Shown here piece by piece: positions 42,729-52,691 of a DNA stretch of 64,000 nucleotides. The notes beneath the pieces were generated by a model. That model had not been told where the DNA came from. It searched no databases and saw only the letters and a list, made by a program, of their open reading frames with translations. Within the stretch, counting starts at the first letter, position 1, and each line of letters opens with the position of its first letter. Source of the stretch: Chitinophagaceae bacterium (GTDB taxonomy: Bacteria > Bacteroidota > Bacteroidia > Chitinophagales > Chitinophagaceae); NCBI GenBank assembly GCA_003168265.1, contig PMSV01000009.1, positions 18,859-82,858 of the forward strand. The letters run 5' to 3'. The position numbers and the translations under genes were made by a program.

Positions 42729-43643
42729 ATGACGAAATACCTGGCCATTTTTTTTATTTCTATATTATTTTGTGAATCCGCAGCGGCTCAGGAAAATTTG
42801 CCCAATTTCACTGCCTCGTTAAAATCAAACGGTAAGATCCTCATCAGTTGGAAGAACTTTTATCCTGTAGTGACCCAGATCAGCATACAGCGTTCTTTTG
42901 ACAGCACGCGCAATTTCACCACCATTTTGACCGTGCCTGACCCGAGGGTACCGGAAAATGGATTTGTCGACGGCAAAGCGCCGAATTCCAGGCAGTTCTA
43001 CCGGCTTTTCATTGTACAGGACAGCGGGAAATACCTGTTTACCAAATCCAAAAGAGCGGCACCGGATATGGTCAGGGCTTCGGTTGCTGGTGCGCAGGAA
43101 CCAAACGATCTGAGCCTGGTCCCCAAATCTGAAAAATCCAGGATCATCGATCTGTCCAGGGGAAAGGATAGTTCACAGATCAATGCTCCGGACAAGATAA
43201 AGGGCGCTCCTATCGTGAAATACAACAAAACAATCGTCATTAAAACCATGGACAGCCTGATCGGAACCATTTATGAGTCCTCGGTTAGGCATTTCCGTGA
43301 TTCTGTGATGTCAAGGACCAGGGATACTCTTGTTTTTAAAGGAACCGATACCATTCTTATCAAGCCCTATATTCCCAAAGAAGTCTATAAGATTTCGACC
43401 TTTGTTTTTGTGAACAAGGATGGAAATGTCATGGTCGCGCTGGAGGATGCAACAAAAAAGAAATACAATGTCCGTTTCCTTGAACTGGACGCTACCGAGC
43501 TATTTGAATTGAAAGAGGTCAGGCAATCCACCCTCATTGTTGATAAGACTAATTTTGTTCATGCAGGCTGGTTCCGTTATGAACTCTATGAAGATGGCAA
43601 ATTAAAAGAGAAAAACAAGCTCTATATTCCGAAGGAATTTTAG
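42729..43643 (+). CDS. Secreted protein of unknown function
   Basis: A 304-residue exported protein. ATG at 42729 (MTKYLAIFFIS) is preferred because it starts the signal peptide, which ends near CESAAAQE; a farther ATG at 42702 adds nine residues. The first ~90 residues look like a fibronectin-III-type beta domain (ISWKNFYPVVTQISIQRSFD, RQFYRLFIVQDSG). A polar linker follows, then a C-terminal part with VFVNKDGNVMVALED and a final beta region. I do not recognise a family function. It converges with lipB and overlaps it by 4 nt. Confidence 0.72.
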   Translation: MTKYLAIFFISILFCESAAAQENLPNFTASLKSNGKILISWKNFYPVVTQISIQRSFDSTRNFTTILTVPDPRVPENGFVDGKAPNSRQFYRLFIVQDSGKYLFTKSKRAAPDMVRASVAGAQEPNDLSLVPKSEKSRIIDLSRGKDSSQINAPDKIKGAPIVKYNKTIVIKTMDSLIGTIYESSVRHFRDSVMSRTRDTLVFKGTDTILIKPYIPKEVYKISTFVFVNKDGNVMVALEDATKKKYNVRFLELDATELFELKEVRQSTLIVDKTNFVHAGWFRYELYEDGKLKEKNKLYIPKEF

Positions 43644-44347
43644 ACTGAAATATCAGCCTTTTCCACTGTACAATGGAATACCTCTCCGAAATGATCAACC
43701 AATCTGCTTTTCATCTCGCTCGTATCCAATGACCGGCCTAATTCTTTTTTCATAGAGCTAACCTGCTTGTTACGAATACCGCAGGGTATGATAAATTCAA
43801 AATAGTCCAGATCTGTATTTACATTAAGAGCAAATCCATGCATCGTCACCCACCTGCTGCAACGCACACCCATGGCGCATATCTTCCTTTCTTTTCCCGG
43901 TTCGCCTGCATCCAGCCAAACTCCGGTCTCCCCATTCGATCTGCCAGCCTTGATGCCATAATCGGCCAGGGCGCGGATGACCACCTCTTCCAGTTCCCGC
44001 ATATAGCGCCCGATATCAGTATAGAATCTTTCAAGGTCAAGAATGGGATAGCCCACGATCTGGCCGGGGCCGTGAAAGGTAATGTCGCCACCGCGGTTGG
44101 TCCTGTAGAACCCGATTTTCCGATCGTTCAATTCCTGCTCTCCGATCAGGACATTTTCTTCATGTCCGCTTTTGCCCAAAGTGTAGACGGCAGGGTGTTC
44201 TACAAAAAGGAGGTGGTGCTGGGTACTCTGTTGTCCATCGGCTGGTAGGGATTTGATATCAAGGTTATTCTTCAAAAGTACCTCCTGATAATCCCAAGCT
44301 TCTTTATAGGGCATTAGGCCCAAATCTTTAAGTCTTACTGTTTCCAT
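43640..44347 (-). CDS. lipB: Octanoyltransferase LipB
   Basis: A 235-residue enzyme that moves octanoate from ACP to the lipoyl domains of 2-oxoacid dehydrogenases and the glycine cleavage H protein. Family motifs seen are RGGDITFHGPGQIVGYPI, CAMGVRCSRWVTMHGFALNV (with the conserved RxxxW..HGF region) and IIPCGIRNKQVSSM, containing the catalytic cysteine. In KICAMGVR the catalytic lysine precedes the cysteine. Length is normal. The 165-nt gap to the divergent pseudouridine synthase is the likely promoter region; CAAATTTA at 44464-44471 is a minus-strand -7-like match. Confidence 0.95.
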   Translation of the reverse strand: METVRLKDLGLMPYKEAWDYQEVLLKNNLDIKSLPADGQQSTQHHLLFVEHPAVYTLGKSGHEENVLIGEQELNDRKIGFYRTNRGGDITFHGPGQIVGYPILDLERFYTDIGRYMRELEEVVIRALADYGIKAGRSNGETGVWLDAGEPGKERKICAMGVRCSRWVTMHGFALNVNTDLDYFEFIIPCGIRNKQVSSMKKELGRSLDTSEMKSRLVDHFGEVFHCTVEKADISV

Positions 44348-44512
44348 TTCATCAACATATATTTAATTTTCAGTTTGCCAGTTGGAACCTGACTGTACAT
44401 TGTCATGCTCTGGCAAAATGCAGATGCCCGCATTCATGAGTTCCTTTTTTCGGAAATAAACTGCAAATTTAAACTCAAAATATCAAGTTCTTACCTTTAC
44501 TAAAAACTAACC

Positions 44513-45580
44513 ATGAATAAGAGAGATGTTGAGGCCCTGGCTGAGGAAACGGCGGATCAATCGGAAGAGCTTTATGAGCGATTGAATATCCGGGTAGACA
44601 ATGGCCAGGAACCCATGCGGATCGATAAATTCCTGGTTCAGCGGATAGAGCAGGCATCCCGTACCAAGATCCAGAAAGCGATAGAAACCGGCCGCGTTCT
44701 TGTCAATGGAAAACAAGTACAACCAAACCATAAGATCAGGCCTAGGGACGAGATCGTTTTTTATTCGGATAAAGAGAAGCCCGGAGAAGAGATTACTCCT
44801 GAAAAAATGGATCTTAACCTATTTTACGAAGATGAGGAAGTGATGATCATCAATAAGCCTGTCGGATTGGTTGTGCATCCTGCAAGCGGAAATTATCATG
44901 GCACCCTCGTCAACGGAGTGGCTTATTACCTGCAGCAGCAGAATGCATCCATCAATGAAGAAACCCTCCCCCGCTTCGGCCTCGTTCACCGGATCGATAA
45001 GAATACCAGCGGACTCCTGGTACTAGCCAAAACAGAGAGAGCGGTAGCGAGCCTGGCCAAACAGTTCTTTAATCATACGGTCAAGAGGCGATATCTCGCC
45101 CTTGTATGGGGAGACCTGGCTAGTGATAGCGGAACCATCCTCGCCCATATTGGCAGACACCAGCGTTTCCGTAAATTGTTTGATGCCTATCCGGAAGGAG
45201 AACACGGCAAGGAAGCGATTACCCATTACCAGGTGCTGGAAAGATTCGGATATACCACCCTGGTCCAATGCATACTCGAGACCGGTCGCACCCATCAGAT
45301 CCGGGTCCATATGCAGCATATCGGCCATCCGCTTTTCAATGACGAGACCTATGGTGGCGATAAAATCGTGAAGGGGACGGTCTTCAGTAAATACAAGCAA
45401 TTTGTAGAGAATTGCTTCGCCATCTGTTCCCGTCATGCTCTTCATGCCAAAACCATCGGCTTCATTCACCCGGGTACCGGAAAGGAATTGTTGTTTGAAA
45501 GCGAGTTGCCCCAGGACATGCTGGCCCTGATCGAGAAATGGAGGAATTATGTCCTTTCAAAAACTTCATCACCCGATTGA
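44513..45580 (+). CDS. rluD: RluD-type 23S rRNA pseudouridine synthase
   Basis: A 355-residue enzyme. Residues ~35-95 form an S4 RNA-binding domain (MRIDKFLVQRIEQASRTKIQKAIETGRVLVNG). The rest is the RluA-family catalytic domain with HRIDKNTSGLLVLAKT (catalytic Asp), ALVWG, and LETGRTHQIRVHMQHIGHPL. The length and the S4 domain fit RluD (U1911/1915/1917 of 23S rRNA), but RluC-type specificity is not excluded. It lies alone between lipB and an FkbM gene. Confidence 0.92.
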   Translation: MNKRDVEALAEETADQSEELYERLNIRVDNGQEPMRIDKFLVQRIEQASRTKIQKAIETGRVLVNGKQVQPNHKIRPRDEIVFYSDKEKPGEEITPEKMDLNLFYEDEEVMIINKPVGLVVHPASGNYHGTLVNGVAYYLQQQNASINEETLPRFGLVHRIDKNTSGLLVLAKTERAVASLAKQFFNHTVKRRYLALVWGDLASDSGTILAHIGRHQRFRKLFDAYPEGEHGKEAITHYQVLERFGYTTLVQCILETGRTHQIRVHMQHIGHPLFNDETYGGDKIVKGTVFSKYKQFVENCFAICSRHALHAKTIGFIHPGTGKELLFESELPQDMLALIEKWRNYVLSKTSSPD

Positions 45581-45645
45581 TCCATAATACATCGTGACTT
45601 TTTTCTACCAGTTCCAATCGGTATTATTGCAGATTAAACAGGCAG

Positions 45646-46320
45646 ATGAATCCAGTTAAGACAATCATCAGGAGGATCCGCAAAACTTTCCCGCAAAATT
45701 CTAACAGGTTCTTCAAGCGGGTAAGCGGGATTATTCATGTGGGAGCCAACGAAGGACAGGAAAGTGCACTGTATGCCCGTTTTGGACTCCCGGTGATCTG
45801 GATAGAACCGAATCCGGTTGTTTTCGCAATTTTGGAAAAAAATATTCATCAACGAAAGGATCAGCGGGCAATCAAAGGACTGGTCACAGATATAGATGAC
45901 AAGGAATATGAATTTCATCTTGCCAATAACAAAGGGGAATCCTCTTCCATCCTTGAAATGAATCTTCATAAGGAAGTCTGGCCCCAGGTTCACTATGAAA
46001 AGACCGTACTTCTTCGAAGCGACACTCTCCCATCCTTACTCTCGAAACACCAGGTCGATCTGAATCATTACAATATGCTAATCATGGATACCCAGGGCTC
46101 CGAGCTCATGGTACTGAAAGGAGCTGAACCGATTCTTACCCATTTTCAGCTTATTAAGACCGAGGTTCCGGATTTCGAATCCTATAAAGGATGTTGTCAA
46201 TTACAGGACATCGAATCATTCCTGGTTGCTAGGGGATACAAGGAAGTATACAGGAACCAATTTGCCGCAAGGCAGGGAGGAGGCGCTTATTACGATATTA
46301 TTTACCAGAAACTAAAATAA
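45646..46320 (+). CDS. FkbM family methyltransferase (1)
   Basis: A 224-residue SAM-dependent methyltransferase. The motif IIHVGANEGQES at residues ~29-40 is the SAM glycine-rich loop. IWIEPNP, then DTLPSLLSK and NMLIMDTQGSELMVLKGA are the typical FkbM blocks. FkbM proteins O-methylate sugars or polyketides. Next to another FkbM gene and a fucosyltransferase, a role in methylating surface glycans is likely. It converges with FkbM (2); 17 nt separate the stops. Confidence 0.85.
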   Translation: MNPVKTIIRRIRKTFPQNSNRFFKRVSGIIHVGANEGQESALYARFGLPVIWIEPNPVVFAILEKNIHQRKDQRAIKGLVTDIDDKEYEFHLANNKGESSSILEMNLHKEVWPQVHYEKTVLLRSDTLPSLLSKHQVDLNHYNMLIMDTQGSELMVLKGAEPILTHFQLIKTEVPDFESYKGCCQLQDIESFLVARGYKEVYRNQFAARQGGGAYYDIIYQKLK

Positions 46321-46337
46321 GAATGCGGATAGTTCTG

Positions 46338-47174
46338 CTATCGAAATGAAAAAATATTCAGGAGCAGATCAAAGTTTCCCGAAGCATCAGCTTCTAAGAA
46401 AGGCCGTTCATGCAGGCTGAGCCCCTCCTTGATATAGTATTTAAAACCGTTATCAAGTAATATCCCCAGAATCTCGTTTAATTTATGCATTTCACGGTAA
46501 TAGCCATGGTATTCCACAAAAAGGTTTCTAACGTTGGATAGTTGGCTTGCACAATCTTTCACCACGGCATATTCCGCACCCTCGATGTCCAGTTTCAAAA
46601 AATCAATGGGTTCTGTAAGGAAATCCTTCAGCCTGATACAAGGGACGGTATTCTGAGGCGCTGCTCCAAGCTTGCTTTCTTCCAGTTGCACACTGCCGGA
46701 CATGCCTCCTGCCGAATTAAACTGGATACTTCCATTTTCTACCCAGACAGCAGCGCGGACGACATCTGTTTCTTTAAAATTCCATGAATCCAGGTTGCTT
46801 TTTAAAAGTGAATAATTGTTTTCATCCGGTTCGAACCCGGTCACTATCGCTGACGGATATTGCGTTTTGAAAAAAAGAATGCTGGTACCGATATATGATC
46901 CGCAGTCGATGATCCTCGGCTTTTCATTTTCGGCCCGAAATTTATAAAATTCTTTTACGAAAAGTTCATCAGCAGACAGTAAAAACTCTTCAGCATCCCT
47001 AAAGGCGATAGTATATTTTTTTTGATAAACATGGTGCTTGACTTGCTGGTCCCTCCTGTGTTTGAGGATTTTTTCCTGCAACCAACTGATGTCAAATATT
47101 GCAAGGGGACGGTAAAAAGCCCGCTGGATGCGTATCCTGATGCCGGACAACAGATTGCGGAAGAAATGGCTCAT
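46338..47174 (-). CDS. FkbM family methyltransferase (2)
   Basis: A 278-residue methyltransferase of the FkbM family, longer than its neighbour because of a basic N-terminal region (residues 1-~80). The SAM site is IIDCGSYIGTSILFF near residue 90, then VTGFEPDENNYSLL, IRLKDFL and DFLKLDIEGAEYAVVKDC. The acceptor is unknown; the fucosyltransferase gene next door suggests a glycan. CAAATATA at 47192-47199 is a minus-strand -7-like match about 18 nt upstream of the ATG. Confidence 0.85.
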   Translation of the reverse strand: MSHFFRNLLSGIRIRIQRAFYRPLAIFDISWLQEKILKHRRDQQVKHHVYQKKYTIAFRDAEEFLLSADELFVKEFYKFRAENEKPRIIDCGSYIGTSILFFKTQYPSAIVTGFEPDENNYSLLKSNLDSWNFKETDVVRAAVWVENGSIQFNSAGGMSGSVQLEESKLGAAPQNTVPCIRLKDFLTEPIDFLKLDIEGAEYAVVKDCASQLSNVRNLFVEYHGYYREMHKLNEILGILLDNGFKYYIKEGLSLHERPFLEADASGNFDLLLNIFSFR

Positions 47175-47303
47175 GATGGCTTTAAAGATTCAAATATAGC
47201 CTGTTTGAAATAAAAGGCTGTTGACTTGGAATACTCTCATAAAGCGCGCCATTTATAATGGAGATTTGAATATTTTTACGGGATTCTTTTGAAATGTGAA
47301 CTC

Positions 47304-48194
47304 ATGGATATAGTTATCTTTTTCAATGGACTGGGCAATCAAATGTCGCAATATGCATTTTATCTCCAAAAAAAGCAGATCTCCCTGTCCACAAGATTCC
47401 TTTTTGAGAAAAAATCGGCCATAGTTCACAATGGTTTCGAATTGGAAAAGGTTTTCGGCATATCCTATCAGGATACCCGATACAACAGGTTTCTCTACTT
47501 CATTTACAGGATCGCAGCTTATAAAAAGCACAAAGCCATTACCGGGCCTATTCTTAAGCTGCTGCGTTTTTTCGGGATTGAAGTGATAGATGAGAATCGG
47601 GAATATGATTTCAACCCCGCATTCTTAAAGCCCTCAAAGGGTTTGCGCTTTTATGTCGGAGGCTGGCATGCAGAAAAATATTTTTTGGATATAAAGGACA
47701 AACTATTGCAGGACTTTCAATTCCGGGCAAAGGATCTGGATCTTCCTAATCAAAATATGCTGGAACTCATCGGATCAGTGAACAGCGTTTCGGTCCATAT
47801 CAGGAGGGGTGATTTCCTCGATTCCCAGAACTACCATGTATTTGGCTCAGTCTGCACCCCGGCTTATTATCGCATGGCCATTGAAAGAATTAGGAAAATA
47901 GTCGGGAAGCCTCAGTTTTTCTTTTTCACCAACGATGTGGCCTGGGTCCGGGAAAATTTCAAGGCGGATGATTTCAGCATTGTGGACATTAATTCCGGCG
48001 AGTGGAGCTGGAGGGACATGTTTCTGATTTCAAAATGCCGGCATCATATCAATTCCAATAGTTCTTTTAGCTGGTGGTCCGCCTGGCTTGATCAAAGACC
48101 GGATAAAATTGTCATGGTCCCCGAGCGTTTTGTTGTCTACCGGGATTTCAAGGATATCTACCCGGAAAACTGGATCAGGCTATCGGGTTATTGA
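47304..48194 (+). CDS. Alpha-1,2-fucosyltransferase-type GT11 glycosyltransferase
   Basis: A 296-residue GT11 family enzyme. It opens with IVIFFNGLGNQMSQYAFYL, a variant of the GGLGNQMFQYA motif. VSVHIRRGDFLDSQ is the HxRRxD motif for GDP-fucose binding, and NSSFSWWSAWL is the third conserved motif. ATG at 47304 is preferred to the TTG at 47289, which adds five residues. It probably adds fucose, or another 6-deoxyhexose, to an O-antigen-like or exopolysaccharide chain. It converges with mqnA, overlapping it by 15 nt. Confidence 0.87.
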   Translation: MDIVIFFNGLGNQMSQYAFYLQKKQISLSTRFLFEKKSAIVHNGFELEKVFGISYQDTRYNRFLYFIYRIAAYKKHKAITGPILKLLRFFGIEVIDENREYDFNPAFLKPSKGLRFYVGGWHAEKYFLDIKDKLLQDFQFRAKDLDLPNQNMLELIGSVNSVSVHIRRGDFLDSQNYHVFGSVCTPAYYRMAIERIRKIVGKPQFFFFTNDVAWVRENFKADDFSIVDINSGEWSWRDMFLISKCRHHINSNSSFSWWSAWLDQRPDKIVMVPERFVVYRDFKDIYPENWIRLSGY

Positions 48195-48935
48195 GCTATT
48201 TTTCAATTTGGATAGGAATAATTCCAGGCCCATTTTCTTTTCATCGTTGAAGGAATAACTGATATGGCGGCTATAATAGGCCTTCAGATCGAATGGCGCA
48301 TAACTCAATTCCATTACCAATTCATCGATCCTCCCAAGCCCTTCCTTATTTGCCTCATTGAATGCTTCTATGAAATCCTCGGGAAGGGCCTTATTACTGA
48401 CCCAGGCCGCGAAAACAAAGGGCAGACCGGTATGCATTTCCCATGCTTCTCCAAGATCATAAATATATTTTGTTTTCCCTCTCATTTCCAGGGCCCGGTC
48501 ACCGATGACCAGGCCGGCTGTCATTTCATGGATCCGGCTTCTGTAATCTTCCGTCGTGTTTTCAATGACCGGCCCTACCTGCCAATATTCTTTTAGGAGA
48601 ATACCGGCAAGTTTCACAGAAGTCCGGCTTTGATAATCCATCAATACCTTCTTCACTTCTGAAATGGGCACATCACTAAAGATGCAAACCGAAGCAACGG
48701 GACCTTTGCTTCCGATACAATAATCCGTGTAGATATGATGTTCAGGCAGAAGGGGAATGACGGCAACCGGCACGAGGCCAAGATCAATCTCATCTTCCTG
48801 CAGTTGAGCTGCCAGTTTGGAGGGGTATTGAAGGGTTAGATCCATTTGAGCCATAACAGGTGAATTCTCGATTCCGTATAACAAGGGACGGGTATTCAAA
48901 TAGCTAACAGCGCCCACTCTGATTTTTCTGTCCAA
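48180..48935 (-). CDS. mqnA: Chorismate dehydratase MqnA
   Basis: A 251-residue periplasmic-binding-protein-like enzyme for the first step of futalosine-route menaquinone synthesis (chorismate to 3-enolpyruvyl-benzoate). It opens with the family hallmark VGAVSYLNTRPLLYG, followed by LAAQLQEDEIDLGLVPVAV and VLMDYQSRTSVKLAGILL. LPFVFAAWVSN is also conserved. The presence of mqnA implies the futalosine route in this organism, as in many Bacteroidota of the Chitinophaga/Cytophaga group. The gene is divergent from purB with a 77-nt gap. Confidence 0.9.
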   Translation of the reverse strand: MDRKIRVGAVSYLNTRPLLYGIENSPVMAQMDLTLQYPSKLAAQLQEDEIDLGLVPVAVIPLLPEHHIYTDYCIGSKGPVASVCIFSDVPISEVKKVLMDYQSRTSVKLAGILLKEYWQVGPVIENTTEDYRSRIHEMTAGLVIGDRALEMRGKTKYIYDLGEAWEMHTGLPFVFAAWVSNKALPEDFIEAFNEANKEGLGRIDELVMELSYAPFDLKAYYSRHISYSFNDEKKMGLELFLSKLKNSSITR

Positions 48936-49012
48936 GTCTATTGTTTTAATTTTGGCTGTAAAGTTAAGCGCGGCAAGACAATTCGGTAAAAGGAATCCGA
49001 TTTATATCCAAT

Positions 49013-50356
49013 ATGGAATTAAACACGCTTTCAGCTATTTCCCCTATCGACGGGCGTTATTACAAGCAATTGAATTTTCTCCAGGACTATTTTTCAGAAT
49101 ATGCCTTGATGAAATACCGGGTGCTGGTAGAAGTGGAATATTTCATATTCCTTGGAAAGAAAAAGATCTTTTCCCTTCCGGGCAATCTGAAGAAACAATT
49201 GCTTTCTGTATATGAGAATTTCAGCATGGAAGATGCCGCTGAGATCAAGGAGATTGAAAAGACAACCAATCATGATGTCAAGGCGGTTGAATATTTTTTG
49301 AAAAAAAAGCTCAAGGAATTCGGTGCGGACCATTTGAAGGAATGGATTCATTTCGGGTTGACTTCGCAGGACATCAACAATACCTCCATCCCCCTGCTCT
49401 GGAAACATGCAGTCGAAATTGAATACCTGCCTTTCCTCCTGAACCTTAATCAACAATTGAAATTGCTTTCGGCAGATTGGATGCAGGTACCCATGCTGGC
49501 GAGGACCCATGGACAACCGGCATCGCCAACCGTTTTGGGTAAAGAATTTCTTGTATTCGTGGAAAGGATCGAGAATCAGATCGAACAATTGATCGGAATT
49601 CCGTTCAGCGCCAAATTCGGGGGTGCAACCGGTAATTTCAATGCACATCAGGTAGCCTTCCCGGACAAGGACTGGACCCGCTGGGCCAATGAATTCGTGG
49701 AAGGGGTCCTGGGGCTTCACCGGCTTCAATATACCACCCAGATCGAGCATTATGATAATCTGGCAGCCGGTTTTGATGCGCTGAAAAGGGTAAATACCAT
49801 ATTTATAGATTTTTGCCGGGATATCTGGACCTATATCTCTATGGATTATTTTAAGCAGAAAATAAACAATGGGGAAGTGGGCTCATCGGTCATGCCCCAT
49901 AAAGTGAATCCCATCGATTTTGAAAATGCGGAAGGGAACCTGGGAGTGGCCAATGCCCTTTTTGAGCATTTTTCCGCCAAATTGCCGGTCTCCCGCCTTC
50001 AAAGAGACCTTACCGATTCTACTGTCCTGAGAAATATCGGAGTGCCCTTCGCCCATACTATACTCGCATTCAAATCCATCGAAAAAGGACTTGGAAAATT
50101 GGTCCTTAATGAGAACAGGCTCAACCAGGATCTGGAGAACAATTGGGCCGTTATAGCCGAAGCAATTCAAACCGTATTGAGAAGAGAGCAATATCCCTCC
50201 CCCTATGAAGCGCTCAAGGCCCTTACCAGGGGAAATGCATCTGTCACCAGACAATCCATGCATAAATTCATAGATGGCCTGAAGGTTTCCGCTGCCCTGA
50301 AAAAAGAATTGAAAAAGATTACCCCCCAGAATTACACAGGCATCCCTGTTGAATGA
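49013..50356 (+). CDS. purB: Adenylosuccinate lyase
   Basis: A 447-residue enzyme of purine synthesis, cleaving SAICAR and adenylosuccinate. It begins ELNTLSAISPIDGRYYKQL as in the longer (E. coli-type) PurB group. TTNHDVKAVEYFL and LARTHGQPASPT carry the catalytic His residues, and GSSVMPHKVNPIDFENAEG is the fumarase/aspartase superfamily signature with the catalytic Ser loop. TAATTTTG at 48947-48954 is a -7-like match about 60 nt upstream. Its 3' end overlaps the convergent GNAT gene by 25 nt. Confidence 0.96.
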   Translation: MELNTLSAISPIDGRYYKQLNFLQDYFSEYALMKYRVLVEVEYFIFLGKKKIFSLPGNLKKQLLSVYENFSMEDAAEIKEIEKTTNHDVKAVEYFLKKKLKEFGADHLKEWIHFGLTSQDINNTSIPLLWKHAVEIEYLPFLLNLNQQLKLLSADWMQVPMLARTHGQPASPTVLGKEFLVFVERIENQIEQLIGIPFSAKFGGATGNFNAHQVAFPDKDWTRWANEFVEGVLGLHRLQYTTQIEHYDNLAAGFDALKRVNTIFIDFCRDIWTYISMDYFKQKINNGEVGSSVMPHKVNPIDFENAEGNLGVANALFEHFSAKLPVSRLQRDLTDSTVLRNIGVPFAHTILAFKSIEKGLGKLVLNENRLNQDLENNWAVIAEAIQTVLRREQYPSPYEALKALTRGNASVTRQSMHKFIDGLKVSAALKKELKKITPQNYTGIPVE

Positions 50357-50868
50357 GTGCTGAGCTCCTTGCGCCACCAGGTCATCTGTCCTTTTTGCCC
50401 GATGGGCCTAAAACCGTTTTTTTCCAGCACTCTCAGAGAAGCCAGGTTTTTCTCATCCGCTTCGGCCAGAATGCAGCGGATATCGGACCTGGATCCTGCC
50501 CAGGCGATCATCCCGGAAACGGCTTCCGTCATATAGCCTTTTCTGCGAAATCCAAAAAAAGTACCATAACCGATCTCCACTTCTCCTGACTTGTTAGGGA
50601 TACCCTTGAAGCCCAGTTCCGCTACGAGTAGGCGCGTATTTTTATCAATCACCAGCCAGAAACTATGGAAAAGATAATGGTCGCCTGGGGATTTGCTGAC
50701 CCTGGGAAGGATCAGGTATTCCGCCCGGCATCGAACGGCATACTTCATTTTTCGAAAAGGCCGCAGCATATTCAATTCCGATTCCAGTTTACGATTACCG
50801 TAAATATAGGCGCGAAGCATGCGAGCGTTCAGGGGAACAATGCGGAGCCTTTCTGTTTCGACCATCAA
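50332..50868 (-). CDS. GNAT family N-acetyltransferase
   Basis: A 178-residue protein of the RimJ/RimL-like GNAT group. ETERLRIVPL is the typical opening, ELGFKGIPNKSGEVEIGYGTFFGFRRKGYMTEA carries the acetyl-CoA loop (RRKGYM in place of RGxGxA), and SLRVLEKNGFRPIG is the C-terminal helix motif. The acceptor is not known. It follows prfC by 8 nt on the same strand, so it is probably its operon partner. Confidence 0.88.
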   Translation of the reverse strand: MMVETERLRIVPLNARMLRAYIYGNRKLESELNMLRPFRKMKYAVRCRAEYLILPRVSKSPGDHYLFHSFWLVIDKNTRLLVAELGFKGIPNKSGEVEIGYGTFFGFRRKGYMTEAVSGMIAWAGSRSDIRCILAEADEKNLASLRVLEKNGFRPIGQKGQMTWWRKELSTHSTGMPV

Positions 50869-50876
50869 GTGTCATT

Positions 50877-52466
50877 TTATTTATGGATCTCGCTGGTAAA
50901 ATGGAACTCAATATCCGGGTTATTGTTTCTTTCCGTATTGAGATACCATTCGCTCTGAGCCAGGTACACGAGATGGCCATCCTTGTCCTCTGCAATATTT
51001 GGATGTTTAAACCGGGTAAAGTCTTCCATCTTTTTCTGGTCTTTACTGCGGATCCAGCAGGCTTTATAAAATGGAAGGCTGTTGAATTGCAGGGAAGCGC
51101 CGTATTCGTGAAGCAAACGGTATTGGATGACTTCAAACTGAAGCTCTCCAACGCAACCGATGATTTTTTTATTTCCGCCGAACTGGGTGAACAATTGAGC
51201 CACTCCTTCATCCGTCAATTGCAATAATCCTTTTTCTAATTGTTTGGATTTCATAGGGTCTTTATTTATCACCTCTTTAAAAATTTCAGGAGAAAAAGAG
51301 GGTATTCCCGTGAAATAAAATCCCTCTCCTTCGGTAAGGGTATCGCCGATCTTGAAATTGCCGGTATCAAAAAGCCCAACTACATCACCAGGAAAGGCCT
51401 CTTCGATGATATCCTTGTCCCTGGCCATAAAAGTATAGGGATTACTGAATCGGACGTCTTTATTGAGACGGACATGGTGATAATATTTGTTACGCTCAAA
51501 TCGGCCGCTGCAGACCCTAAGGAAGGCTATCCTGTCCCTGTGCTTGGGGTCAAGGTTGGCATGGATCTTAAAAACAAAGCCGCTGAGCTTATCCTCCCCG
51601 GGGCATACCTCACGTTCTGAAGTGGGCCTGCATTGAGGAAGGGGGGCGATACGGATGAAAGTGTCCAGCATTTCTTTAACACCGAAATTGTTGATGGCGC
51701 TTCCAAAGAATACAGGTGCGACCCTACCCGAGACATAGTCAGAGACATCCAGTTTGCCATGGACCCCGTCCACCAGTTCCACATCCTCCCTCAATTGGAG
51801 AGCATCCCTTTCCCCTAGTTTCTCGTCAAGCAATCGATCGTTCAGATCATTGAACTGTACCACATCCCCATCATCATTTGCATTTGTATTGGCCGTGAAT
51901 AGCACCAGGCTATGGTCATCCAGATTATAAACTCCCTTAAATTCCTTTCCGCTGTTGATCGGCCAGGTCATCGGATGGAGTCGGATATTCAATTCTTTTT
52001 CGATCTCTTCAAGCAGATCGAAGCGGTTCTTCCCATCCCTGTCCATTTTATTAATGAATATTATGACCGGGGTATCCCGCATGCGGCAAACTTCCATGAG
52101 CCTGCGGGTCTGAGCTTCCACTCCATTGACACTGTCGATCACCAGGATGACGCTGTCCACTGCCGTTAGCGTACGATAAGTATCCTCAGCAAAATCCTTG
52201 TGGCCCGGCGTATCCAGCAAGTTGATCAATACATTGCGGTATTCAAAACTCATGACGGAAGTGGCAACGGATATGCCACGCTGCCTTTCGATTTCCATGA
52301 AATCGCTCGTCGCGTGTTTTTTGATCTTGTTGCTTTTAACGGCTCCCGCCGTTTGTATGGCGCCCCCAAATAAGAGGAATTTCTCAGTGAGGGTAGTCTT
52401 GCCTGCATCAGGGTGAGAAATGATGGCAAATGTCCTTCTTTTTCCTATTTCGTTTGTGTACTTCAT
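50877..52466 (-). CDS. prfC: Peptide chain release factor 3
   Basis: A 529-residue translational GTPase that recycles RF1/RF2 after termination. The GTPase motifs are all visible: [13 protein letters not shown] (G1), RGISVATSV (G2), [12 protein letters not shown] (G3) and NKMDRDGKN (G4). Domain II and the RF3-specific C-terminus follow ([27 protein letters not shown]). Length and order match RF3 rather than EF-G. The next gene downstream is the GNAT. Confidence 0.96.
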   Translation of the reverse strand: MKYTNEIGKRRTFAIISHPDAGKTTLTEKFLLFGGAIQTAGAVKSNKIKKHATSDFMEIERQRGISVATSVMSFEYRNVLINLLDTPGHKDFAEDTYRTLTAVDSVILVIDSVNGVEAQTRRLMEVCRMRDTPVIIFINKMDRDGKNRFDLLEEIEKELNIRLHPMTWPINSGKEFKGVYNLDDHSLVLFTANTNANDDGDVVQFNDLNDRLLDEKLGERDALQLREDVELVDGVHGKLDVSDYVSGRVAPVFFGSAINNFGVKEMLDTFIRIAPLPQCRPTSEREVCPGEDKLSGFVFKIHANLDPKHRDRIAFLRVCSGRFERNKYYHHVRLNKDVRFSNPYTFMARDKDIIEEAFPGDVVGLFDTGNFKIGDTLTEGEGFYFTGIPSFSPEIFKEVINKDPMKSKQLEKGLLQLTDEGVAQLFTQFGGNKKIIGCVGELQFEVIQYRLLHEYGASLQFNSLPFYKACWIRSKDQKKMEDFTRFKHPNIAEDKDGHLVYLAQSEWYLNTERNNNPDIEFHFTSEIHK

Positions 52467-52691
52467 AATTTCAGAGCCGCAAATTTACACATTAACTGCT
52501 TTGGTCTGCCACTCTACCCAAATGGCTAAAATTCAGATGCTTTTCAGGAAATTTGGTTAATTTTCATTCAATGAATCAGCAATTGGTCATTTGAGCAGCT
52601 TGGGCGTTTTGTCGGCTGGTTTTGGCCTTGAAGGGTTTTATCTATACCCGCGGAGGAATGATCAAAAAAAAGCCTCTCGCTCATTTACAAA

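Noticed and set aside
46826..46840. CCGGTTCGAACCCGG, similar to a tRNA T-arm
   Set aside because: It lies inside the FkbM (2) gene, encoding the GFEPDE motif, and no acceptor, D or anticodon arms can be drawn around it.
52668..52691. Terminator after the first alpha-glucosidase (minus strand)
   Set aside because: There is a good T8 run, but only a 3-4 bp stem (AGC/GCT) precedes it, so the call is too weak to list.
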